From Cornus controversa (taxonomy: Eukaryota; Streptophyta; Magnoliopsida; Cornales; Cornaceae), in contig CM048852.1 of assembly GCA_026545225.1 (NCBI GenBank), forward strand, positions 59,093,146 through 59,157,145: a stretch of DNA of 64,000 nt. The letters are read 5' to 3'. The position numbers and the translations under genes were made by a program. This document shows, in pieces, positions 33,653 to 44,187 of the stretch; the stretch's first letter is position 1; every line of letters starts with the position of its first letter. The notes below the pieces were generated by a model. It ran no database searches and had not been told where the DNA came from. It saw nothing but the letters and a program-made list of their open reading frames with translations.

Positions 33653-35087
33653 TGATTCGTGTGTGAGTGTGACTCAAAAAGTATATCAATTAAAAATTAC
33701 CACACTTCGCAATAGAACGAATTCCTTGTAGAATAGGGCTATCGAAAGGAATGGGTATCGTACCTCAGGGACTGTGGTCTGATTGAGTTGAATTGTTATG
33801 ACTAATTCTAATTAAATTTAAAAGAAATAAATTCTGATTTTTAATTCTAAATTAACTACTGAAGCAATTGAACAAAAGCAAGAGAAACTAAGGAGTGTAG
33901 AGAATATAAGATAAGTCTAGGGTAATTGATTTCACCACTAACTTCACAATCATTGGTCAATTGAACTAACTATGGGGCATCATATCATGCATAAGTGGTG
34001 TCGGTAGCTACAAGCTCACTTCCATCCGTCAAGAAGATAACATATGATTAAGGCTAAGTCATGGACTATCTTCGATTGGCATGGGCCATCTGCCTAACTA
34101 CTCTACTCTAGGGTGCAGCATGGTTCATCTTCTCTAGGCATAATCCATCGAAGCTTTTAATGATATATTCAGTGAAAACCATTGTGTAATAATCACTCTC
34201 ATGATCACAGAAAACAAGAGGGACGAGTTCAATAACAACAATCAAGTATCTAAGACAAGATAAGAAATCATTGAAACTGAATTTATAAGACTTTTATTGC
34301 TCAATTCTATAATAAGAATCCTCTAAATTACACAATCTATGAATGAATACAAAAATCCCCAATAATTAGAACAATCAAACCAGTGATGTTTAGTTAGGGC
34401 TCCATCAAAACCCTGGTGGCTGAACTAGCCGCTCATGATACGCCTTGTTCTCCAATGATTCTCTATTCCAAAAGCTCTTCAAAGCTGCTGCCAAGCCTCC
34501 CCAATACAGCCCCAATTTGTCACTTTAAATAACCAAGAGAATACATCAAAGTCCTAATCCAATTAGGAATTAATTAGGTTTTCCCGCAGCACTAATCAGG
34601 TGGATTTTTTCTGCTGACTTCGGCCCAACTTTTGACCCACTAGAAGTCCGATTTACGGAATTTTCGTGAAATACAAAAGTGTGCAGAATCAAATTTCGTT
34701 CAATCTCACGCGAGAATAATGTCGATTTGAGGCTCGGAAATAAGACTTCTGGTCCGTTTTCCAAAACGGGATTAAGACTGCATTATGCGCAGATTTGGGT
34801 TTCAGGCCCGAAACCTTCTTAAGCAACTGTAATTCTCTTGGACCTCTTTCTTGGGCTGATTTGAGTTAAAATATGGAGTTCAATGGATCCCTTTGATGTA
34901 GGCTTCATCTAACCATCTTGCATGTCATCTTTAAAAGCCCAAAATCACGGTTTTAACTGAAATAATCATTAAGGCCCTGAAAATACAGAAAACACTAAAA
35001 CAAAGTAAAATAACAAAATAATCTATCACTAAGAGAATAAAATACATAAGTTAAGAGGCTAGAATGCGTAACATTCAACGCCGATCA
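33653..35087 (-). mobile_element. Solo LTR A of a second family, minus, TSD TATGG
   Basis: The plus strand runs from TGATTCGTGTGTGAG to CATTCAACGCCGATCA with TATGG on both sides (33648-33652, 35088-35092). Its reverse complement matches the elements at 40193-41686 and 45381-46900 along the whole length, including TGAATGTT-CGCATT near the start, TTTTCTGTATTTTCAGGGCC and GGAATTCGTTCTATTGCG. TG...CA ends, 5-bp duplication and no PBS or internal region identify a solo LTR of 1435 bp. Confidence 0.92.
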
Positions 35088-35785
35088 TATGGTATTCTCA
35101 TTCTCACTAACATTATCATTTATTTCTCATTTTCTCCAATTTGCAAATAACCACACCTAATTTAGTTCAAGCACCATGTGCCCAAACATAGTTTCATTTT
35201 TTGTTGGTTGTGAGATATATGCTCAATACTTTATATAGGGATTAAATGACCTTTAAACATATCCCCAATGTTTATTTCATTTGTCTCTCGCAAGCTGAGT
35301 CCATAAACCATCTGTTCCTTCATTGTCTTTATACATAATACATTTCATCTTACTTCCAGAATCTCCTTAGGTATCATATTAAGCCAAATTCCAAGGATAA
35401 CTTGATAGATTGGTGTGCTTTGAAATGGGTAGCCTCAGATAATTCCATTCAGTTCTTAGTGCACCAACTAGCTTTATGCTCCTTAGTTTATTTTATATAG
35501 ATGGAAAGGAATGCAAAAGCTTTTAAAGAAAAATCAATAAATGCTTATACAATATTGAAGACCATCTGAAAAATCTTTAGACCCAAACTAGACTCTGTCA
35601 AGTTTAAAGATAATGCATAGTCCAGGAAAATTACTATAGAGTGGGACATTCAAATAATTTCTTCTGTGCTAATGGTTTGTGGTTAGATGGGGTATAGACT
35701 ATCTATTTGATGGATTTATCTTGTAAAACATATTTACAGTTCAATGTGAAGTTTATTCTCACTTTTTATATAGCTACTGATTATG

Positions 35786-36148
35786 TGTGGTGACCCTTGT
35801 GGGCGAATGTAATGTGGGCGGGTGCGAGAAACACTGGGCGAGCTAACACACTAGCAAGCTATAGGGTACTCAATCCCACATCGTCTGGGTGTGGAGAATG
35901 AGATATGTTTATATGTAGTGTGTTCTCTTCAAATGATATGAGGCCTTTTGGGAAAAAAATTTAATAAAAAAATCGTGCAGGTTGGGGCCAAAGTGAACAA
36001 TATCATACCATGTGGTGGAGTGGGCCGTTACAAATGGTACCAAAGCTGGACCTAGCCCAAAGTGTGCCGATAAGAACATCAGGCTTCCTAGGGGGGTTGA
36101 ATGTGGTGACCCTTATGGGCAAGTATGATATGGACGGATGCGAAAGAC
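35786..36148 (+). mobile_element. TRIM retrotransposon, 3' LTR truncated
   Basis: The 5' LTR (35786-36032, 247 bp) runs from TGTGGTGACCC to GGGCCGTTACA and contains ATCCCACATCG, a hallmark of plant TRIM LTRs. A PBS-like TGGTACCAAAGC follows at 36035-36046. A polypurine tract CCTAGGGGGGTTGAA (36087-36101) precedes the second LTR, TGTGGTGACCCTTATGGG. Only 69 bp separate the LTRs. The 3' LTR stops after 47 bp, where the large Gypsy LTR begins. No coding capacity is expected or seen. Confidence 0.85.
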
Positions 36149-39100
36149 TGTAAGGACCATGACCATTTTTGGCCGGTTTCCCTTATTTTCATTTATTGTT
36201 ATAATAATTCCTTTAAATGATTATATATGTGTTTTAAATAGAAAATACATGTTTAGATAACTTATTTCAGGTTTGGAGAAGTTTTCAGAGTATTTGACAA
36301 AAGTTGACTTTTTCAGTTCCGATTGACCCAGGATTCGTTGACCCAGAAAATTTAAAAGTGTCGAAATGACTTCAAATTTGACAAGTAGCTTAAATAAAAT
36401 ATTTGATGCGCAACGAAGTTAATTTCATGTTAATCGGAGTTACGAAAATCAAAAACTAAGTCCAGAAAGGTTTAGTGAAAAATTAGTGACATATCGTAAT
36501 TAATGACCTAGGGTTATAAATAGCAAGGTTAGAGATTTCTCTATTCATTTTCATTCTCATTAGCTGCATGGTGATAGATATACATGGGCTGCAACTCGGG
36601 TGGGCTAAAGATACAACTCAGGCTCAACCCTACATATAAAATGTTCAACTCTAACCTACTTCTAACCCTAACTACTCAACCTTAGCCCAACCTATCCTTA
36701 AATTTTTAAATTCGGGCTCGCAACTTGGGTTGAGATTTCAGAATAGAAAGTTAGGTTAATTCAGGTTATTTATATCACCAATCTCTATGATAAAATTTTA
36801 AAGTGATCTTTACTCTTAAACACACAAAATTAAAAACTTAATGCAAATTTCTAAAAAATTACAAACAATTTTTTAGAAAATTAATTATCCAAAATGTTAC
36901 TATACAATAAATTAAGATTTAAATGAAGGAAGTTAAAAAGAAAAAGGTTATCATAATTTGAATATTATATATAATATATTTAAAATAAAAAATATGTATA
37001 AAAATAATATTACAATTCGGGTTTGGGTTGGGCTTGGGTTGTTGGTACCTCAACCCAAGCCCATCCCTAATTAAGTTTGGGTTGAAGTTTTTCAACCCAA
37101 GTTCAACCCTAATTGTAAAAATAGTTGCCCAAGCCGTAAAAAATCGGACTGGATTCGGATTGAGTTCGGGTTGCCAAACCCAACAAGCACCCCTAATATA
37201 TACTCCTATATTGGGTAACATCATCTTCTTCACATCTTTGTCACATTTGAAGAGTTTAGCTCGGGAATTGTTTAGTGAATGATGACGTGAATTATGTTTA
37301 TATGTTTAAGTGTTAGCAATTGTGGATAAATGCTGCTTAATAACATGCATTATAGTTGTGAAATTATGAGATACATGATACATTTTACATGTTTGATAGA
37401 ATGCATGAAAATGATCCTTTCTATAAATGTTGTATTGTTATGTACATGAAAATATATGTTTTAGTATGAAAATTAAGTGGCTAAAGATGCACTTGGAATA
37501 TGAAATTGTTATATTGTCATATGCATGGAAAGAACATGTTTTAGCATGCAATACAAGTAACTTATGATACGCTTGGAATTGTATGTGTTATTATACTTCA
37601 GCCTTATGTGATTGATTGTTGATTTTGGGAGGAGGTCGGAAAGCAATGAGGGCATAGATCCCTAGGGAGCAAAACCTAGAACTTGGCCAAGGTGTTTACT
37701 CTAGACCATCGGGTTAGTAGCCTGTAAAGATAGATTTGGTTACTTCTTGACCCTCGGCTTGGTCACCCGTTAAGATAGATATTTTGGATAATTAACTCAA
37801 TTAGTGTTTATCCAGTGGTTCTACAACTACTCCCACCTTTGTGTGATTTCAAAACTTACGTGACTTTTAATGATATTCATGTTGATGTTTGTATAGCCTT
37901 CTTCTTTAATTGAGTAATGTTGAACATGTGTTCTATTAAGTGTTGAATTGAGATCCCTTGAACATGTGCATTGTCGTATGCCATGTAGTGTGTAGGAATG
38001 CCATTATAGTATCTCATGAGCATTGGAGGTATGCCATGTAGTACATAAGAATGCGATGATTGCATCCATGTAGGTTGCGTTGAGTCGATGCATAAGTTGG
38101 TTAGAATATCTCTACTGGGCATAGTTGTATGCTCACCCCCTTTCTCTAACCATTTTTACAGATAAGGCATCGGTCGTTGATGGAGCTTGAGGTGCTCAAA
38201 TTATGGAATTGACATTTCGTCGCTACCGTTTATGTTATGCTTTCACATGCCATGTTTAGACATTTATTGAACTTGTAATTTATTTTTAAGTATTATATTT
38301 GAATACATGTGGAGATTGTGGACTATGTACATGAAATGAACATGTAAAGACCATTTAAGATTCGGGAACATGTACCATTTATGCTTTATGATTGTATACG
38401 TTTAAATGTTGGTTTTGAACATGTATTATTAATGCCTTATTATTTCATACATTGTAAGCATGGTATTGAGCATGGTAGTAAACTAAATGTTTTAAATGAT
38501 GAATCATTCATTTATGTTCATTGCCACATATATAAACTTGTGAGAATGGTTGTGTTGATTAATTGGTAAAATGAGGCTTATGCATGCATGGAATGATTCT
38601 TTTGAGTTAGGAACATTGTGGGGGATGAACTGAGGATTCAAAACAGGAAAAAATAGATTGTGGAGAGTTTCAGCTGGCTGAAACTTCCATCAACCGACTG
38701 AAATGGTGAGATACCGAATGTTTGAAATTGCAGACTCTGCAGGTACTTGTTTCAATCGACCAAAACATTCCTTTAGCTGACCGAAAGGCCTCCTTTAGCC
38801 GATCGAAGCTGAAAGGTAGCCAGCCGTTGGATTACCTAGGTTTCAGCTAACTGGTGGGACATCCATCAGTTGACTGAAGCTTGAATATGAGCTTAAAATG
38901 CATTGTTAAGTGTTGAGAGTTCATGTGCTCTACTTAGGGGCCCATTGTGAGATTGTAAAGCTTCTGTTATGTTATAAAAATGATGGATATGGTAAAGAAT
39001 TGGTGATAATAACATAAAAGCTTTTATGATAAGTCATGACTTAGAAATCAAGGCGTGATAACTTGGTATCAAGGCATTATACCGTAACACGATTGATGTT

Positions 39101-39193
39101 GGGATCGTTCATGGGGTTGAGTGGACGGGTTCACTCTCAAAATTCAGGGTTGGGCCGGGGGAGTTCCGGCAGTTTGGATTTTGGGGCTTGACA
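36149..39193 (+). mobile_element. 5' LTR of the large Gypsy element
   Basis: It begins TGTAAGGACCATGACC and ends GGGCTTGACA, immediately followed by the PBS. It aligns with the 3' LTR (48888-51395) in blocks: CCATTTTTGG, TTAAATAAAATATTTGATG, GTTACGAAAAT-like, and the tail before TGACA. Its 3045 bp includes a 612-bp hAT-type MITE, so the LTR proper is about 2.4 kb, a size typical of Del/Tekay chromoviruses. The left neighbour is the truncated TRIM LTR (GCGAAAGAC). Confidence 0.9.
36584..37195. mobile_element. hAT-type MITE inside the Gypsy 5' LTR
   Basis: The ends ATGGGCTGCAACTCGGGT and (reverse complement of the right end) TAGGGGTGCTTGTTGGGT form imperfect terminal repeats, with AGATATAC (36576-36583) and ATATATAC (37196-37203) as a near-perfect 8-bp duplication. 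The element is rich in GGGTTGGGC and CAACCC runs, and no transposase is present. The 3' LTR lacks it, so it arrived after the element's own insertion. Confidence 0.65.
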
Positions 39194-39196
39194 GAT

Positions 39197-39208
39197 TGGT
39201 ATCAAAGC
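39197..39208 (+). other. Primer-binding site of the large Gypsy element
   Basis: TGGTATCAAAGC starts three bases after the 5' LTR end (CA at 39193) and is complementary to the 3' end of initiator tRNA-Met, as in many plant Gypsy elements. Confidence 0.8.
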
Positions 39209-39663
39209 ACTGTGTTGGAATACCTAGGGATGACAAGTAATAGACGTGTCGCCTGTGAAATTGAGAGCAACCGGGTTTGAATACCTTGGACGATGGGTTA
39301 GGGTTGGATCATATGTGTACTAAGGATTATGTTTAGACTTAAGATTGCGAGCTCACGTGAAATATGCTTACGTGGTTACATGTTGGTATTGCATGCTAAA
39401 TTGTGGAATAATTTAGCACATTGTTAATTAAGTACGTTGAAGTTGATTGATTAATTTTGTATGCCTTGTAACTACGGTGTCTTCTTGTTACCGATGTAGC
39501 AATATGCCCCACCGAGACGTGCAAGAGGACGAGGTGCGAATGTTTCGCAAGTGCCAATTTATGGGGCAGAATTTATAAGAGAGATGGTTGAGACCATGCG
39601 ACAAATCGCATAGGAAACACATGAGGAGTAGGTACAAGTGCGGCCTAGAGCAGTACTCATATA

Positions 39664-42236
39664 ATGATCGCTATAAGGGAATACAACAAGTATAGCCCTC
39701 AAAAGTATGCAGGCGAGTCCGATCCATTTGAGGTAGAGGACTGGATAGACAAGACACTTAAGTTATTGGTGGCACTTGAGATTAAGGAGGACCTATGGGT
39801 TAGCATAGCCACACTTCACCTCTCGGGAGAGGCAAATCGTTGGTGTAAATTTATTGGGAACACTCGCGATTTTGAGGTGATGGATTGGGGAGTATTCAAT
39901 GGGCTATTTTTCAAGAAGTATTTTCCCACATTGGTGAAAGATCGATTAAAACAAGAATTCATTGACCTCACACAACTAGACATGAGTGTGATTGAGTACG
40001 AGACCAAGTTCACTTCTTTGGCTCGTTTTGCTCTAGAGATGGTAGTGGTTAAGGAGATTAAACAAAGCGGGTTGTGAGAAAGCTCAAGGTCTCCATAAGA
40101 AGGCGGGTATCGATCTTAGATTTGAAGACCTATGTTACAGTTGTAGAGAAGGCCTTGATCGCTAAGGAGGATGACCGGGATGTCAATAAGACTGATCGGC
40201 ATTGAATGTTGCGCATTATAGCCTCTTAACTTGTATATTTTATTCTCTTAGTGATAGATTATTTTGTGATTTACTTTATTTTAGTATTTTCTGTATTTTC
40301 AGGGCCTTAATGATTATTTTAGTTTAAACCATGATTTTAGGCTTTCAAAGATGACATGCAAGATGATTATATGAAGCTTACATCAAATGGATCCATTCAA
40401 CTCCATATTTTAATTCAAATCAGCCCATGGAAGAGGATTAAGAGAATTACAGCTACTTAAGAAGGTTATGGGCCTGAAGCCCAATTCTGCGCTTAATACA
40501 GTTTTAATCCCGTTTTGGAAAATGGACCAGAAGTGTTATTTTTAAGCCTTAAATCGACTTAATTTGAGCATAAGTTGAACGAAATTTGATTATGCGCACT
40601 TTTTTATTACACAAAAATTCTGCGAATCGGACTTCTAGTGGGTCAAAAGTTGGGCCGAACATCAGCAGAAAAACCCACCTGATTAGTGCTGTGGAAAAAC
40701 CTAATTAATTTCTAATTGGATTCGGACTTTGGTATATTCTTTTGGGGCATAAAATGACAAATTGAAGACTGGTTTTAGAGAGCTTAGAGAGCCTTTGGAT
40801 AGGATTGAAGACATACTTTGCAGAGCTTTGAAGTGGAGAATCATTGGAGAACGAAATCTTACGCATAATTCATGAAGATGATGCCTTCTTCCTCAACCGT
40901 TGAAGCTTCTTCTTCTTTCATGAGTGGCTAGTTCATTAACTAGGGTTTTGATGTAGCCCTAACTAAGCATCAATGGTTTGATTGTTTTAATTATTGGGGA
41001 CCTTTATATACATGCATAGATTATGTAATTTAGAGGATTCTTATTATAGAATTGAGCTATAAAAGTCTTATAAATTCAGTTTCAATGATTTCTTATCTTG
41101 TCTTAGGTATTTAGTTGTTGTTATTGAACTCAATCTCTGTTATTTTCTATGATTATGAGAGCGATTATTACACAATAGTAATCACTAAATATATCATTAT
41201 ACGCTTTAATGGAGTATGCCTAGAGCAGATGGACTATATTGCACCCTAGAGTAGAGTAGTTAGGCAGATGACCCATGCCAATCGAAAATAGTCTTTGACT
41301 TAGCCTTAATCATATGTTATCTTCTTGATGGATGAAGGTGAGCTTGTAACCATCAACACCACTTATGCATGATATAATTCCCCATGGTTAATTCAATTGA
41401 CCTTTAATTGTGGAGTTAGTGGTGAAGTCAAATACCCTAGATTTATCTCATATTATCCACACTCTATATTTCCTTGATTTTATTTTTATTTTGTTTTTAA
41501 TTAGTTTAAATATAAAAATCAGAATTCTTTTCTTTTAAATTTAATTAGAATTAATTCTGTATTCTAACTCATTCAGACCATAATCCCTGAGGTTCGACAC
41601 TCCTTTCGATAGCCCTATTCTGTAAGGAATTCGTTCTATTGCGAAATGTGGTAATTTTAATTGATACACTCAAAATACACGCATCAAAGACCCAGGATTC
41701 CAAGGGACAGACACGAAGTGCACGACCTTTTTCTGATAGTCAGTCAAGGAAAAGACACAAGAGTGGCACTTCATTCTCTTAGGGACAACAGATTCGCTCT
41801 GCACCATCAATGCCCTTACCCACTGGATCCTCACAATCTACCATGGTGTGCCACCAGTGCCATCAGCCTGGTCATTATCGGACTGAGTGTCCTCAGAGGC
41901 AGATAGTGGTTTTAGAAGGAGAGTGGGTTTGCTATTATTGTCACCAATTTGGCTATCTTAGGATTGATTGTCCTTAGAGACAGGGTTTACAGAGTAAGAC
42001 TAAATCACAACAACGTTATGCTTAGTCCACAATGAGTCAGTCTGGTCCTAGGGCTTTGCCACCACCTCATCCAGTTCAGTCAACACATGGTTCTCGAGGG
42101 ATGAGAGGGGCGGCTACTAGTGTATCTAGCCAGCAATCTGGGCACCCGAGTACTGGGCAGCAGGGTTAGAGAGCACAGAGTCGTGCATTCACACTTATAT
42201 AGATAGATGCCCCAGTAGAACCTGTTACTCAAGTAA
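39664..42236 (+). pseudogene. Gypsy gag, first copy, split by solo LTR B
   Basis: The frame from 39664 has the retrotransposon gag domain: PFEVEDWIDKTLKL, LSGEANRWC, FNGLFFKKYFP and SVIEYETKFTSLARF. A stop at 40075 and a frameshift follow. After the solo LTR (40193-41686) it resumes, and zinc knuckles appear at about 41848-41895 (CHQCHQPGHYRTEC, intact CCHC) and 41930-41975 (CYYCHQFGYLRIDC, His replaced by Tyr). It ends near RAFTLI at the protease boundary, where an inverted LTR of another family begins. Non-functional. Confidence 0.85.
40193..41686 (+). mobile_element. Solo LTR B of the second family, TSD AAGAC
   Basis: It runs from TGATCGGCATTGAATG to ATACACGCATCA with AAGAC on both sides (40188-40192, 41687-41691), 1494 bp. 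It lies inside the first gag copy in the same orientation as the host element. It is full-length by comparison with copies A and C and lacks any internal region. Confidence 0.93.
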
Positions 42237-43514
42237 TGACCCTAGAAGGGGGGTGAATAAGGTCTTTGGCAAACAATAGAATCTAATTTATAAATTAACA
42301 AGATATGCAAGAAGATAATGAGGCAATTTGAAGTGAGTAATGGAGATATGATAAAATCAAATAAACACAATATAAATGAGATAGGGATAGAGAGATTCAA
42401 ACACTATCGACATAAGGATGTAACGTGGTTCAGAAACTCCTAGCTTCTTGAGATTTCTCCAAATCTATTATGGCTCTTTCTTGTTGGTGGAGAGCAAACC
42501 CTTACAATGGAGCACACAGGCTCTTTCTTGTTAAGTGAATTCCTTCATTTAGTCTTCTAGGGTTTAACAACCCTTTACAAATGATATAGTAAAGAATTTG
42601 TGATACAATGGATATCTCTCAAAGAAAGAAACACAATTTCAAGCTCTCAATACTATAGTTAAAGTTGAATCACAAGTTTGAAGTTCAAGTGAATTGAATG
42701 AAGATAGATTGCAATGAATGTACCTCAATGAATGATCAAGAGTATTGGTGTATATTTATAAATGCAGAGCATATGAATATATAGAGACCCTTTGAGGAAT
42801 ATAACTGTTGGTAGGGAGTTGGAAGCATTAAATGTACTGAACTAGCCGTTGCATTCAAATTCAGCTACTTTCAGTCGTCTAAAAGTAATGTAGTCAGCTG
42901 ATAAAGTGTTTTAGAAACATCATTTTCTTCTTTTTTTTCTGTAGACTCAAAGTGCACTTTTAGCTTGCTCAAAGTAAATTTTCAATAAGCTCAAAATTAG
43001 TTTTTAGCAAGCTCAAAAAGGATATGTCTTTGAAGGATGTTCAACAAAGTGCAGAAAAGACTTTCAAAAAGTTTTGGTATTTGAAGAATGTTCTTAAGGC
43101 TTTTAAGACTAATTTCTTAGTGACATAATGACCAAGAGATGATGTGTATGTGAATGCATCATGGTCATAATATGTAAGTGAGCTTAAAACAAGTTATTCA
43201 AAAATAACTTGACAAATTAAGTCATATCTCTCACCAAGTTATAGCTACCCCATTTCTTCATGCTTGGTTATATCTTGAAGCTTCGAGGTACTTCCTTACT
43301 CTTTAATGAATGTTTCTCTCATGTCATTGTCTCTTTTCATGATTATTTCACAATGTGAATGCTTTCCTTATTTGTGACAATCATCCTAAGCAATCACTCA
43401 ATTTAGATATTAGTATTTAACATCATTAATGATTTGTTATCATCAAAATTACTAGATTGACTGTTATCATCAAAATTACTAGATTGTCCTTGGGTTAAAA
43501 CCTTTGGGTCAACA
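42237..43514 (-). mobile_element. Inverted LTR of a third family with adjacent PPT
   Basis: The plus strand begins TGACCCTAGAAGGGGGGTGA and ends CTTTGGGTCAACA. Reversed, it starts TGTTGACCCAAAG, preceded by a polypurine tract (CCATCAAAAAGGGAGATAT). That junction is typical of the 3' LTR of Copia elements of the SIRE/Maximus kind, an assignment I hold loosely. Only about 30 bases of internal sequence remain before Gypsy gag sequence starts again, so the element is truncated at that side. A direct duplication of TTGACTGTTATC-/CATCAAAATTACTAGATTG occurs at about 43440-43490. Confidence 0.6.
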
Positions 43515-43544
43515 ATATCTCCCTTTTTGATGGTGAAAAATCAT

Positions 43545-44180
43545 TGACGGTATAACTGTAACTGAATATGAGAACAAGTTCATTTCTCTTTCATGTTTTG
43601 CCCCCGATATGGTGAGAGATGAGGAGGAGAAGACATGGAGGTTCGTCAATGGCCTTTATCATTTGGTTAGGCCATTTGTGTCTATTTTGGGTTTGAAAGT
43701 GTATGTCGAAGTAGTAAAAAAGGCATTGATGGCTGAGGCTGAGACCAAATATAAGCAAGAGAAGCGATAAGCTTGGAAACAAAGCAAAGCTTTGACAGTT
43801 GCTTCAGAGGGACATGCGAAGAATAGATTTAAGAGTGGTCCTTCTTATTCAGTGGGTTCAGCGAGATAACCTATGACACGTTCTACACCTATCACTCCTA
43901 TGCATTTAAGATCTACTAGGGCAGAGGTGTTATGCTTCAAGTGTAAGCAACAGGGGCACTACAAGACAGATTGTCCTTCGAGAGCACGTATGAGTCAGCC
44001 TAGCACGATGACTTGTTTTGGTTATGGAAAGTAGGGACACATAGTGAGGCATTGTCTATAGCAGGGTGGAAATGCTAAGGGTGGAAAGGGTTTGTAGTAG
44101 AGGCCGACTCAAACTGTGACTACACAGTCAAGCTATAGAGCGTTTCCTCCACCACAGCCAGCATTGTCAGCTCAGAGTGC
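43545..44180 (+). pseudogene. Gypsy gag, second partial copy
   Basis: It starts in the middle of the gag domain (ITVTEYENKFISLSCFAPDM), a segment that matches the first copy (SVIEYETKFTSLARFALEM). It continues through SILGLKVYVEVVKKALMAEA, then a zinc knuckle CFKCKQQGHYKTDC at about 43930-43975 and a broken second knuckle CFGYGK. Stops follow. The N-terminal half of gag is missing from this copy, so the two copies overlap rather than complete each other. Confidence 0.85.
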
Positions 44181-44187
44181 ATGACTA

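Larger units (their letters stand above)
29960..35785 (+). pseudogene. Dead L1-type LINE ORF2, cut by three later insertions
   Basis: Pieces at 29960-30579, 33228-33385, 33475-33652 and 35088-35785 belong together. The first reads SSYIALIPKT, DFKPISCCNLIYKCISR and LTYLAFADDII, that is RT fingers and palm with the FADD box. Directly after the first insert the second piece continues LFCKGDAHSIQ, so the FADDII|LFCKGD motif is split by the insertion. The last piece carries ESVNHLFLHC and CALKWVASDNSIQFLVHQL, a degenerate C-terminal zinc-finger (zf-RVT) region. Numerous stops and frameshifts show it was dead. It ends near the start of the TRIM at 35786. Confidence 0.8.

Noticed and set aside
36919..37233. 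Frames with repeated Asn-Pro or Gly-Leu on both strands
   Set aside because: They come from GGGTTGGGC-type repeats of the hAT-type MITE in the 5' LTR.
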